Shown here: one piece after another, positions 8,225-18,492 of the stretch | Layout: each line of letters opens with the position of its first letter | How positions within the stretch are numbered: the stretch's first letter is position 1 | Source: Picochlorum sp. 'celeri' | Lineage: Eukaryota; Chlorophyta; Trebouxiophyceae | Length of the DNA stretch: 64,000 nt | Assembly: GCA_010909725.1 (NCBI GenBank) | Contig: JAACMV010000007.1 | Span: forward strand, 992,001 to 1,056,000 | Reading direction: 5' to 3' | Position numbers and translations under genes: made by a program | The notes under the pieces: generated by a model | Database searches by the model: none | The model's input: the letters and a program-made list of their open reading frames with translations, nothing else | Told to the model about the DNA's origin: nothing

Positions 8225-10412
8225 TTACGATCCTGAACGGATCTCTGCCATTCTAGTTCCTTTCACAGGGCTCCATTTCTCATTCCACTCTGCACCTTTG
8301 CTTAACGGTGACCTTGGGGTTCCTAATTTTTGGCGAGGTGACTTTTTGATGGAGAGGGAGGCTGCAGCTTTGAAAGCTAATGCCTGCTCCTCGTCTTTCT
8401 TAAGAGCCTGTAGTCTCTCAGCTATTTCTTTCATGCTTGGGCGTAAGGCGGGATTATGGCGCCAGCATTCTCTAATGATGGAAGCGAGTGGTCCTGGGAC
8501 TCCTCGTGGTAATGGTGGACGTCTTCTCTCAAGTCCGACAGCCATGACTATCTGCATGAGGTTGTTGCATTCCTCCCATGGCTGACGACCTGTAATACAT
8601 TCCCATAAAATACATCCGAACGCGTAGGCATCGCATTTATCATCCACTTTACCTCCAGAGAACTGCTCTGGTGCCATGTAACTTGCTGTTCCCAGGGCAG
8701 TTCCACCAGCTCCATTTGAAAGCATAGTATTTGCCTCCATATTGACCGCAAGACCAAAGTCTGCGACAACTACTTTGCCGTTACTGCTCAGAAGAATGTT
8801 ATGGGTCTTCAAATCTCTGTGGACCAGACTTTCTCCATGACAAAATGCAATGGCAGATGCAATGTCTGTTGCAATGTTCAACAATGTTTTGTACTCCGGC
8901 CTGAGACATCGTTCGTGCAAAACAGAATATAAAGAACCCTCATCTGCTAGCTCAGTTATCAGACACAGATTTGGTGGCTCTAGGCATGCCGCAAGCACCT
9001 TGAGCACAGCGCCATGTTGGGCCATGCCAGCCATGAAGGTCACCTCTTTGGTGAATGTATCAACCGCAGATTGGGAGACTTGTTTGGAGGGGTGAAGAAT
9101 TTTCACAGCGACAAGAGATCCTCTCCATATGGCCTCATGGACAGCACCACATGCACCAGTACCAAGGAGCTTGATGAGCACGATTTCATTTTTGAACTGA
9201 TCTGGATCCAACAGAATCAAATCTCCAAGTTTTGTGTCCTTTCTTGCAACTGGCTGCATCGCCTGTCCACCGTTCATCATCGCTGTGCTTTCTGAAACAG
9301 GCATAATTTCGGATACATCTTGAGGTCCTATTGATTGTGCGCTCATGAGCTTTTGTGGACCAATGCCAGTGCTCTCTGAGATGCTGTTGTGCATTGCAAT
9401 TTTGTGCTGATTACTAACATCTGCCCGAGTATTCTTTGCAACCTGGAGTCTAAAGTCATCATGTGATCCACCAGTTGATACAGAGCAGGGAAGATGCTGT
9501 TTCAACCCTAGTGCGTTGCCCTGTTGCAGCATGCCCGAAGTTTTGAACGTTGAATCTCCAATATTAGTCACACTGAGTGGCGAGTTGACACCGGAACTCG
9601 TCTTCCTTGTTGCACTAGGATTGAAGGACCAGCCTTCCTTTGAAATATCTCTGGACTTGACTGATTCAATGACTGTCAGATCAGTCACAGACAGTGGTTT
9701 GACAATCTTGACATGATCATTTGCTCCATTCGTATTCTTACGAGATACTGAACGTTTTCGAACTGTTGTACCTAGATTACTGACTCGTGGACTTGAATAA
9801 CTTGCTTTTCTAAAGACAGGCCCCGATGTTTTGAGGCTTGGCGCAGCTTTCAGCTTGAGATTCAGCTGCCTCCTTGCATCCCTGTTTCCTCCAGCTCTGT
9901 GATCATCATCATACGCCATCGATTCGTTGATGAGAAGCTGCACACTTTTATTCGACGCTGATATTTCCTGCAATATCTTATCATGCTCCTCTCGCAACTT
10001 TGTCGGACTCTCCAAGTCCACAGAGATTGGTGACTCTACAGGTGTCTTGAGTCCTTCATTGGCAGCTTTTTGTTTGGCCACTCGATTCCCTAAATATTCA
10101 GCAACCCATATCAAAGCCAAAAATGCAATCATACAGAGACTCAATCCCATAACAATGACAACTATCGCCTGATTCAATATTGACGTCTGCTGAAACGATT
10201 CGGATACAAAAGTGCCAGCCTTTGAGAAGAAGCCACCAACTCCAGCAGAAGAAACCTCTCCGGATGTCTGGCGGAGCAGCCTTCCTGATATTCTCGATTC
10301 AAACTCTGCATGAGAATATATATTTAAAGCGTGAGTTATTTCTAGTCCTATAGGCTGATACAGTGGCCTGTGTCTGATCACACGTGTAACTCTCTCGTAT
10401 GTACGTACCCAT
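8225..10412 (-). CDS. Raf-like (TKL) protein kinase with one membrane segment, two exons
   Basis: The product is 694 residues. Exon 1 contributes only ATG plus one base (10412-10409); the 103-base intron 10306-10408 has a GTACGT donor and TGCAG acceptor; exon 2 runs from 10305 to 8225. There is no upstream in-frame ATG. Residues 48-71 form a single hydrophobic segment, followed by about 300 low-complexity Ser/Thr-rich residues. The kinase domain spans about 377-637 with a Gly loop GTGACG, VAVK (Lys403), HRDLKTHN (Asp499), DFGL (Asp517) and APE, so it should be active as a Ser/Thr kinase of the TKL/Raf-like group common in plants and green algae. No receptor domain is visible outside the membrane segment. 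It is convergent with the SAP/SPIRAL1-like gene, 50 bases apart. Confidence 0.87.
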
Positions 10413-10708
10413 CCTGGTGGCCAACAGCAAACTGACACCGTACAGTCTCACAACACGGTAGCGTTTGAATGCCGACCTGTTAAATCTCAATTAATTAATT
10501 GTTACCTTAATAAACGCGCTCGTATTCATGCTCTTCATGGCCCTCGTGGGCGAAACACATGGAATTCAACAGGAAGGTTTGTACGTCCGATGATTCAACA
10601 GAAAAAGTCAACTGTCATTTGACTGTACATTAATTTACACATAGAGCGACAAAATTATGCGCATTTATACATTTGAGCATACATATACTATAATGGTGCA
10701 TATATACC

Positions 10709-12259
10709 TTATTGAACGACTAATCTCGGTATAAATGGCAGCTTTCTCTTTGCGCTGACTTTGGAAACCATGGGGGTAAAGGCAGGCATTGCATACCCAT
10801 CCTGTGCATCATGGTCTCCCTTGGTACAGGTTCCATCTTCAAGATTGCACACAGGAAGATCATGAGGACAGCAATGGACTTTATCCTCGCAGCAAGTTGC
10901 CTCTGGCAATGGACAGCATGCCCATGTGAAGCAATATCCAAAGTACTCTTGCATGCAACAGCATGTTGTATCTGGCGGGCACTCAGTCGTGGCGTCACAG
11001 TCAACAGGCTGTGGCTCTGGAGTTGGAGACGGTGCTGGGGGAGCTGGGGGTGGTTCTGGCGGGTTTGGTCCATCCTTGATGGGGTACGATGCCATCATGG
11101 CAACACCACACTGCCCCTCATTCCCCAAGTTACGGCGAATCTTGATGAAACCATTCTCTCCCCATCCTGCACCCCACGAGTTTTTAATTTTCCAGTATGG
11201 CATGTCGCTGCCATTGACAGGAGCAACGCCATATCCTACCAAAAGGACCCCGTGATTCAAGTTGACTCCACATCCAGAGTCATCAAACACTCCTCCACCA
11301 TACAACTGGAACGCTGGCTGATCAGCTTCAATCGCCACACTCACTGGTTGGTGAGCAACTGCCTTCTTCAAAGCAATTTCATCGTTTGGCGTCACATCTT
11401 CATGCCCATCGATTGTCACCACATGTCTATCCCTCCTTCCTGGATCACACGTGCCCTCCTCAGCCTTGTAGGGATAACTCTCCTCCGTGTCAATACCTCC
11501 ATTCTCCACCACAAAATCAAATGCAAAATCCATCAAACCCCCTTTGCACCCATGATCCTTTGTCGTATCACAATCAATAAGCATCTGCTCTGACAACGAC
11601 ACCATCTCACCAGTCACCAAGGCATTCACACCCTCAATAGCACCAGTCGTAGAAAATGCCCAGCAACTTCCACACATTGCCTGATTTTTTACAGGACCAA
11701 CAGCTCCCTTTTCTACCCAATCAATATACTCTGGAAGATCACTCTCATCCACATCATCATACCTATTCTGGCCCTTGTTTGATGTCTCCTTACGAACAAA
11801 CCTGGTCTTCATCAACCCAAGCTCCTCCTTCCACTCATCATGAGTCAAATCAGCAAACGCATTCATACCAAGCCAGTGCGACTTTGACCCATCATTATAC
11901 TCCATAACATACCGAAGGTTCTCCATCCACACGGCAAACTTGGAGTCATACTCTTCCGTACTCCCATACTCTTTCGACGCCCCCTTCACCCACGCCTGAA
12001 ACACATCCTTTGCATTCTCCTCAACATGCCCCTTCTCCATCCACACAAACTCTGGACTAGCCCCCCGCCCGAAACGAGCAAACCCCAATCCAAAAAGCCC
12101 TTGCTGTCCACCAGACACTAACACTGGAACATGCGTCGCTGTATTCTTCCCCTGCTCAACACCTCTGGATTCCACCATGGAGAATACACCAAGCAGCAGC
12201 AAACCAACAGCCACAAGGCTGCCATTATAGTAGTGTCCAAGACTCCTGACGTGTTTCAT
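10709..12259 (-). CDS. Papain-like cysteine protease with C-terminal granulin domain (RD21-like)
   Basis: This intronless gene encodes 516 residues of a secretory or vacuolar C1A protease. In order: an N-terminal signal segment (residues 1 to about 31), an I29 inhibitor prodomain with the motif FAVWMENLRYVMEYN, the peptidase domain with catalytic Cys199 in NQAMCGSCWAFS, His336 in LNHGVLLVGYG and Asn360 in KNSWGAGWGENGF, a Pro-rich linker, and a granulin domain (about 420-478) with paired cysteines (ATTCCEDKVHCCPHD). This order is typical of RD21-type proteases of plants and green algae, which mature in vacuoles after prodomain removal. ATG at 12259 is the first methionine. A 36-residue tail after the granulin domain is not part of the usual family. 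It is divergent from the TPX2-like gene. Confidence 0.92.
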   Translation of the reverse strand: MKHVRSLGHYYNGSLVAVGLLLLGVFSMVESRGVEQGKNTATHVPVLVSGGQQGLFGLGFARFGRGASPEFVWMEKGHVEENAKDVFQAWVKGASKEYGSTEEYDSKFAVWMENLRYVMEYNDGSKSHWLGMNAFADLTHDEWKEELGLMKTRFVRKETSNKGQNRYDDVDESDLPEYIDWVEKGAVGPVKNQAMCGSCWAFSTTGAIEGVNALVTGEMVSLSEQMLIDCDTTKDHGCKGGLMDFAFDFVVENGGIDTEESYPYKAEEGTCDPGRRDRHVVTIDGHEDVTPNDEIALKKAVAHQPVSVAIEADQPAFQLYGGGVFDDSGCGVNLNHGVLLVGYGVAPVNGSDMPYWKIKNSWGAGWGENGFIKIRRNLGNEGQCGVAMMASYPIKDGPNPPEPPPAPPAPSPTPEPQPVDCDATTECPPDTTCCCMQEYFGYCFTWACCPLPEATCCEDKVHCCPHDLPVCNLEDGTCTKGDHDAQDGYAMPAFTPMVSKVSAKRKLPFIPRLVVQ

Positions 12260-12708
12260 GGCTGACAAATCTCCTACTCTCTTCTGTTCAAAATGCACCA
12301 CTCCTACATGCAACCTCTACTGTGTATTCTATTATTATATACGAGTTTTAAGAGCTACGAGGTCGGTTGGCGAGTATTTAGGAGGGTTTTCCGGAATGCT
12401 CCCAGAAAGATCGAGATATTTTTAATCTATTTAATCTAGGCATGGACACAGGTTCGGGAGACTGTCCCGGTGGTTGCCAAGTCGTTGGTCAGATTCCGAT
12501 GCAGATAAACAAGGCTTGATGGACTATAGCAATGCTATAGAGTATAGCAGATAATTTTATTGTATTTGATTGTCTCTGTACTGTCGTGAGAGAAACGGTT
12601 GGTCGATTGGAGGACGATCGTGAATCGACAGGGGACAGTCCATCGTCGCATTGATGGGATTTGAGTGCTAGATAGAGGTCATAGTTCGTTTTACTAGTAG
12701 TAGCAAGT
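12260..12708. promoter_or_regulatory. Divergent promoter region between protease and TPX2-like genes
   Basis: This stretch separates the start codons of two divergent genes. It includes A-T-rich blocks (near 12329-12342 and 12420-12437) and a near-perfect palindrome at 12524-12540 with arms CTATAGCA and TGCTATAG around one central base. No ORF of interest is seen. Confidence 0.45.
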
Positions 12709-14401
12709 ATGGAGGGCGGTGCAGGTTGTGAAAGAGGGCATGTGAATCAGTTGGGGTTGTGGGAGTATGACGCTCCTCGGTTTCACGACTTTGAGCAACC
12801 GTCTCCGTCGTATGGAGCGTGTAGTGTAGATGAATGGTTTGATACTTCTGCTACAAAGGGATTGATGAGTCCTGTTTCTGGAGGAGGCTCGCCGGATGGA
12901 GGTGATAGTGAAGGACAGAAAGGGATGGAGAAGGAGAGTGATGTGACATCCAAGGAGAGAAAGGTGTTGGGGAATGTGACGAATACAATCAAGGTTGTCG
13001 AGCCAGTTGTGGGGATGGGTCCTCAGAAGCAGCATGCGAGGAGTGTGGTTGAAACTAGAAATGTTTGTACATCTGTTGCCAAGGCTGATGCGTGTCAGAA
13101 AAAAGCAGTACATGCTACACGATCTGTCAAGAGGGATGAAAAGCCTGTTGCATTGGTTGAGGCGAAAGATGACGTTGAAGAAATGTCTGTTCAGAAGAAG
13201 CAAGAGATGCCTGCGTTGCACAGGGAGGATGCAGCATCTAAAAAGAAGAAGCAGGATGCAGCAACGCATAGGCCTGTGACACGGTCATGGACTGGGAAAT
13301 TGACCGTGCCCAAGAGCCCAATGCTGCTGTCCAGGATGCGAGGTACTGTGCACAAGAAAGTTATCAAATCTAGTGAAGAGTTGGAGATGGAAGAGATTGA
13401 GAGGAAGAGGAAGGAAGTGGCTGCGTTGAAAAAGAAGAATCAGTGTCATAGGAATACGGGGTTGGAGCAGCCACGGCAGCCTCAGAATAAGCGAAAACAG
13501 GTCACGGTGCCAAGAGAGCCCAATTTGAGGACATCAAAACGGATGAGGACTGTGGCAAAAGAAGTTGTAGCACCTTCAGGTTTTACTGTTGGCAAGCCAT
13601 CTACATCTAACAGGCAAATACGCGCTAGAAATGCACGTCCAGTGGCGCGGGATGAGTCTCGTCCGGTGACACGGTCACAGAATCGAAAGCTGACGCTGCC
13701 AAAGACACCAAACTTTGCGACAAAGGGTAGGATACGGGCACCACGGTTTAAAACAACAGAGGAATTGGAATTAGAAGAGATTGAAAGGAATAAATTCAAG
13801 GCCAAGCCATTAAACAGGAAGATTTTGGAGAAGAAGCAGAGTTCCAAGCCTGCGATCAAGTCAAAAAAGCCGGTTACCGTCCCGCAACCATTTTCCTTTG
13901 CTACTGAAAAGAGGGCAGCCTCTGGTCATTCTAGAGGGTCTGCTGATATTTCATACCCCAAGCCTTTCATCTTTGGAGAAGGACCCGTGACAAGAAGCAA
14001 AGCTAAAGTAGCCACGACAAAAAGCACTCAAAAAGCGGGCGTGTTGCCCAAGAGTCAACGGGAGAAGAAGAGCTCGACAGAGCCAGTTGTCACAGCATCT
14101 ATTGATGAGGGATTAGCACAGCCAAGAATTAGACAAGCAGCAAGGGGCTCACTGTTGCTAGGTGGTGCAATGCGGGTGATTAGAAGCCAAAACGATGATG
14201 ACGAGCCCGAGGTGGAGCCTGCAGCCCAACATGAATGCACTGCTGCTGATGGTGTGCACGACTTTATCAAGGTGAGTGTGGATGTTGTGTTTTAGTCAAA
14301 TGAATCTTGTATTACATTTTTTGAGTTTTGTTTTTGTACCTTTGCAGAATCGAGGAGATGATGAGAAATCAACTCTACACAATCCACTATTCAGGATGTA
14401 A
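12709..14401 (+). CDS. TPX2-like spindle/microtubule-associated protein, two exons
   Basis: The product is 538 residues, strongly basic. Exon 1 is 12709-14271 and exon 2 is 14348-14401; the 76-base intron (GTGAGT donor, TTGCAG acceptor) joins at a codon boundary and adds 17 residues. The protein has TPX2-type repeats: KLTVPKSPML (about residue 198), QVTVPREPNL, KLTLPKTPNF (about residue 325), PVTVPQPFSFATEKRA and SYPKPFIFGEG. Two copies of PVTRS precede these, and two copies of an acidic helix (EELEMEEIERKR and EELELEEIERNK) follow. In plants and animals TPX2 proteins nucleate spindle microtubules and activate Aurora kinase under control of Ran, whose gene is at 56 kb. I see no clear N-terminal Aurora-binding motif, so a TPX2-like protein is the safer name. 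Confidence 0.78.
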
Positions 14402-14421
14402 TGTATGCACATTTTAAAAAG

Positions 14422-16017
14422 TTAATTTTCATCATCACTCTCATCGCTCAACTCTTTGAATGCCTCATCACCTCCAGAGTTTTCCTTCATACACTTCCAT
14501 CCATCCAATTTATTCAAATCGAGACACCATAAATCATCCAATACAACATCTGTGTGTCCTATCTCAACCATTCCTCCCCATAGCCAGAGAGTGTTTTTGA
14601 GCACAAAGAGTGTTGGGGCCGATCGTGCTCTTGGCCTGATCAGGTCTTTTGAATCCCAATCAATGCCATATGTAGCCGGTGAATATAGTAGCTCTGATAC
14701 CTTGCCTCCGACACGATACGTCTCGTATGCTTTGCGAACAACGTATCCTCTAAATGCTGCCTGAATGAGTGTTGCAGCTCTAGCAGCCGAGGCATTCTTG
14801 TCTTGTGTTGCCTTTGACAAGGCTGAATCGAGAGTAGTTTCACTGTTCGATTCTTGGTTTTTTGATTTGGACTTTGGAGGCTTCACCGTAACAGGAAACC
14901 ACCTCCTTGAATTCATGTTGAACTGATATGCCTCGTTGAAAAGTTCCGAGTACATTTTATCCCCTTGTCCTTCCTGGTCAAAGACACCACCAAAGATGAT
15001 TGCCTTCGCCTTTGATTGCTGCACTGCTAGGCCAAAAGATGTTCGAGGAGTTGGTGCCATACCCTCTTTCTTCACCTTTTGCCAGGACCATTTTATGAGA
15101 TCCAGTGCCCAAATATCATCGTGCACAATGCCCTTCTCATCATCATCATCGACCTCCTTCTTTCCTTTGCCTTTACTTCCCACAACGTTTGACTTGATGG
15201 ACTGTTTCACAGAGTATCCTCCGATGATGTACACGGTTGATGTTTCTGCATGCAATGCCAACTGGCACCCACCACGTGGAGAGGGTCCAGTGGCGCCCAA
15301 TGCATTCTGTTTATTCTCCCACGTCAGAGAATCGAGATCAAACACCCATACATCATTATAGTAACGTGTAGTTTTCCCAGTATCGTAAAACCCGCCAAAC
15401 ATGACGATGATATTCTTGTATGCAATCATACGATGACCACTCCTTGGTGTTGGAGATGGAGAAGAACCCTTCACTCCGACCTGCTCCCAGACCCATGTCG
15501 AGGTATCGATTCTCCAGAGATCCGAGTAGTGGCGGAACTTGTCATGGTTGCGAGAGGTGAATTCACCTCCGAAGACGTACATGTACGACTTTGTAACAAC
15601 TGCTTGGTGAGACGTTCGTGGCAATGGTCCATTTGGGCTAATGATTTGTTTCCACTGCATGGTCTGAGTGTTGAAGACGTACAAATCAGCATACACATGC
15701 ATTGTATCTTCTTTGGGGTCCAGCCACTCCCCACCAAACATGATGATTTCCTTATCATTCAATGGCTGCACAGAGGCATACACCCTTGCTGTAGGTGGAG
15801 GGCACTTTTCCACTATTCTAACCGCATTATTCTCTTCATCTTGCAGCTTAAATCTAGCCAATAAAGCATCAATATCATTTTCTTCTGATTGTGCCTTTCG
15901 AGCCTCTCGGCGCTCGCCCTTGGCCAAATTCTTTTGAGTTTTCTTCTCTGTTTTGGCAGCGCCAACGCCAGGCTTGCTCCCCTTCTGCTTTTTCCGTTTA
16001 TCCCGCCCACTCCCCAT
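14422..16017 (-). CDS. KLHDC4: KLHDC4-like kelch-repeat protein with an IQ motif
   Basis: This intronless gene encodes 531 residues. After a basic N-terminus (KKQKGSKPGVGAAKTEKKTQ) come kelch repeats forming a beta-propeller, with family-specific strings MFGGEWLDPKEDTMHVY, YMYVFGGEFTSRN and MFGGFYDTGKTTRYYNDV. This is the arrangement of KLHDC4 (yeast Kel3-like) proteins. An unusual addition is an IQ calmodulin-binding motif, LIQAAFRGYVVRKAYE, at about residue 405-420, inserted before the last kelch repeats. The function of KLHDC4 is poorly known; the propeller is presumed to bind partner proteins. The stop is 20 bases from the stop of the TPX2-like gene. Confidence 0.87.
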   Translation of the reverse strand: MGSGRDKRKKQKGSKPGVGAAKTEKKTQKNLAKGERREARKAQSEENDIDALLARFKLQDEENNAVRIVEKCPPPTARVYASVQPLNDKEIIMFGGEWLDPKEDTMHVYADLYVFNTQTMQWKQIISPNGPLPRTSHQAVVTKSYMYVFGGEFTSRNHDKFRHYSDLWRIDTSTWVWEQVGVKGSSPSPTPRSGHRMIAYKNIIVMFGGFYDTGKTTRYYNDVWVFDLDSLTWENKQNALGATGPSPRGGCQLALHAETSTVYIIGGYSVKQSIKSNVVGSKGKGKKEVDDDDEKGIVHDDIWALDLIKWSWQKVKKEGMAPTPRTSFGLAVQQSKAKAIIFGGVFDQEGQGDKMYSELFNEAYQFNMNSRRWFPVTVKPPKSKSKNQESNSETTLDSALSKATQDKNASAARAATLIQAAFRGYVVRKAYETYRVGGKVSELLYSPATYGIDWDSKDLIRPRARSAPTLFVLKNTLWLWGGMVEIGHTDVVLDDLWCLDLNKLDGWKCMKENSGGDEAFKELSDESDDEN

Positions 16018-16492
16018 TGTCTGAGATACTCAAAACCATAATATTACACAAATGTAGTGCAATATATGCCACTCATTGTCCGTATACCATGCATCTGACC
16101 CGAATATCTCTGTGTGCGATTGCAAAACTTGGCCTTTGAAGGCCGCAATTGTGGAGAGCCGATCAACTCACCTCCAGTACAAGATCTCAAAACCCCTGAT
16201 GGCCCCAAACATGGACGAGACCGTCGTCAATCGACAATATATAATTCAAATATAAATAGGAAGCAATACATTTTGTCAGATCCAAGAAGACTCACGAGGA
16301 CAGTGAAGGTCTTGCACCTTCCCAGAACTTGGTTTGACGTGTATTTCTATGCCTCATTTACATCAAGCGAAATACAGGTCAAAGAGAAGATATAGTTATA
16401 TGATTTCTATTTAATGAGGACCCACAAACTCTAGTCACGGGTTTCAAAGTGTTTCGACAGACACGGTGTGACAGCAAGTGTCCGTTTCGACA
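16018..16492. promoter_or_regulatory. Divergent intergenic region
   Basis: This stretch lies between the starts of the KLHDC4-like gene and the SMP-C2 protein gene. It contains an A-T-rich stretch at about 16237-16260 (ATATATAATTCAAATATAAA) and a short imperfect palindrome near 16132-16148. I see no gene. Confidence 0.4.
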
Positions 16493-18475
16493 ATGATTTC
16501 CCTGTTTGTATCTTCGTACGCACTCGCCTTTTGGTTCGGGGTGCTTAGCTGCCTATGTATGGTCTCCGTTGCTTGGTTCTCATATCAGAGGTATTCCAAA
16601 AGGCGGCAGAACATGTGCAGTGCATCCCAGATGTCAGAGTTGTCCAGGGAAAACATCAGCAGGATTTTTTCAAAAGAGACTGGAGGCCTCCCGCCTTGGT
16701 TGAAGTCTCCCGATTTCAATAATCCCGCGTTTGTCAATGCAGCTATGCAGCTTTTATGGCCTAAAATAGACAAGGCTGGAGCTGCTTGGGCTTTTAAGGA
16801 TAGAAACTTGGAGACTCTGCTTAATAATGAGACATTCTGGAAACCTAAATGGCTCGCTGCAAGTGGCGTGGTTTTGCAGAGTCTAGTTCTTGGTCAGAAT
16901 CCACCAAAAGTGACTGATATTAAAGTATACCCATCGAGCCAAGGATCATCAGGCACAGCTATTGTGGCTGATGTTGCTTTTTCGTGGGATTCCAAAATGG
17001 AAGTCAAACTTGCGATGAAGACATTGGATGGCGTGGATTCCAAGTCTTTAGTGGATAAAATGTTATCTTTTGTCTACAGTACAATATCCATTAAGGTCGT
17101 TGTGAGGAATCTCGTAGCAAGAGGGAGTCTGCGAGTGATACTATCTCCATTGGTGGACAAAATTCCAGTTGTCGGGGGTGTCCATGTATCATTCCTTGAA
17201 GCCCCTTCCATCAATTACGAGGTCAGTTTGTTTGGTGCAAATCCACTCATGGTACCAGGCTTAGAGAGCTGGATGAATAGTTTCATCTCAGAGCAAGTCA
17301 TGAACCCATTCACGTTTCCAGATGGGTTTGGCCTTGACATTAACAAGTTACTTGGTTTCGATGGCATTGCTGCTCATCTTCATCCTGAAGGAATACTTGC
17401 AGTCACTATTAAATCCGCAACTGGTGTTCCACGAACCGATTGGTTCGGTTTGTGTGATCCTTATGTGAAAGTTTTCTTGAAGCCATCAGTGAAAAATTCA
17501 ACCACAGTCAAATCAAATACATTATCCCCTATTTGGAATGAAGAGTTTGACTTTGTCGTACATGATATGAAACACCAAGCTTTGCATTTGCAGCTGTACG
17601 ATTCCGAAGCTCTTCGGCAAGATTCATACATTGGAAATGTCTCCATCCCCTTGAATAAGATCAAGTGGGACAATGGTATTGCTGATATCATTGTGCCAGT
17701 GGATATTTTCGGCAGGAAGAAGAAATCAAGCAGAAAAGCGTCTCCAACCTTGTCGATTTCGAGCAATGGCTCTGAAATTGATGACATTGTCTCACAGGGA
17801 GATTTCATCGCAGACACCATCATCTATGCCAACGACCTGGAAAGGGAGCAACAGAAGAATCTATTTGGTTACGGAAATTTATCGGGTGCACTCAAGACAA
17901 TTGGAATGCAGAAAGAGTGCAGAATTCATCTGAAGATTGAGTTTATCAAATTTTCCGTATCAGAGGTCAATGCTGTATCTGATGCAGTGGCTGGCAAAGT
18001 TTCAGACCAAGATGCGCATCATGGCCTGTCAAATAGAGCAAGACGATTCATTCATGGTGGTATGCTGTATATTAATCTCAGTAGAGCTTTGAATTTGAAA
18101 TCAGGAACACAAATTACAAAAAAATTCAGAATCGTCACCACAGTTGGTAAGCGGAATGAAGCCCCTCAGTACTCCAGAGTCTCAGAGAGAACTGGTCTAG
18201 GAAAAAGCCTCAATGCAAGAGATCCAGTATTTGACGATTCTTTAGACATTCTCTTGGATGGAGACTGTGCGAACGATGCAGACGCAGTCGTTAAAGTTGA
18301 GATATTTGTCATACATTTGGGTAGGAAGCCCAAGTCAAGAGGATATACAGTCATTGATCTTGCAGACGTGATCAAATCTGGGAGAATGCAAAATAAATTT
18401 GATTTAAAAGGACAACATTCAGGAGGACAAATTGAAATGGGGCTAGAATGGTTACCGACAATGGATTCATTGTAA
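16493..18475 (+). CDS. Synaptotagmin-like SMP-C2 membrane contact-site protein
   Basis: The product is 660 residues with no intron. Residues 3-31 are a hydrophobic anchor. An SMP lipid-transfer domain spans about 65-255 (DFNNPAFVNAAMQLLWP). A C2 domain follows at about 298-410 (GILAVTIKSATGVPRTDWFG, then CDPYVKV, PIWNEEF and LYDSEALRQDSYIG), keeping most acidic calcium ligands. A degenerate C2-like domain spans about 520-655 without those ligands. This order matches plant SYT/extended synaptotagmins, which tether the ER to the plasma membrane and move glycerolipids. Family members often have two functional C2 domains; here the second looks unable to bind calcium. ATG 16493 is the first methionine of the frame. 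It ends 17 bases from the stop of XAP5. Confidence 0.88.
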   Translation: MISLFVSSYALAFWFGVLSCLCMVSVAWFSYQRYSKRRQNMCSASQMSELSRENISRIFSKETGGLPPWLKSPDFNNPAFVNAAMQLLWPKIDKAGAAWAFKDRNLETLLNNETFWKPKWLAASGVVLQSLVLGQNPPKVTDIKVYPSSQGSSGTAIVADVAFSWDSKMEVKLAMKTLDGVDSKSLVDKMLSFVYSTISIKVVVRNLVARGSLRVILSPLVDKIPVVGGVHVSFLEAPSINYEVSLFGANPLMVPGLESWMNSFISEQVMNPFTFPDGFGLDINKLLGFDGIAAHLHPEGILAVTIKSATGVPRTDWFGLCDPYVKVFLKPSVKNSTTVKSNTLSPIWNEEFDFVVHDMKHQALHLQLYDSEALRQDSYIGNVSIPLNKIKWDNGIADIIVPVDIFGRKKKSSRKASPTLSISSNGSEIDDIVSQGDFIADTIIYANDLEREQQKNLFGYGNLSGALKTIGMQKECRIHLKIEFIKFSVSEVNAVSDAVAGKVSDQDAHHGLSNRARRFIHGGMLYINLSRALNLKSGTQITKKFRIVTTVGKRNEAPQYSRVSERTGLGKSLNARDPVFDDSLDILLDGDCANDADAVVKVEIFVIHLGRKPKSRGYTVIDLADVIKSGRMQNKFDLKGQHSGGQIEMGLEWLPTMDSL

Positions 18476-18492
18476 ACCATCATGTCCTCCAC

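Noticed and set aside
10811..11593. Long plus-strand open frame of 260 codons
   Set aside because: It is antisense to the cysteine protease, whose catalytic residues and granulin domain are intact, and shows no family features.
15250..15864. Plus-strand open frame of 204 codons
   Set aside because: It is antisense to the KLHDC4-like gene and composed of low-complexity Trp/His-rich translation without homology.
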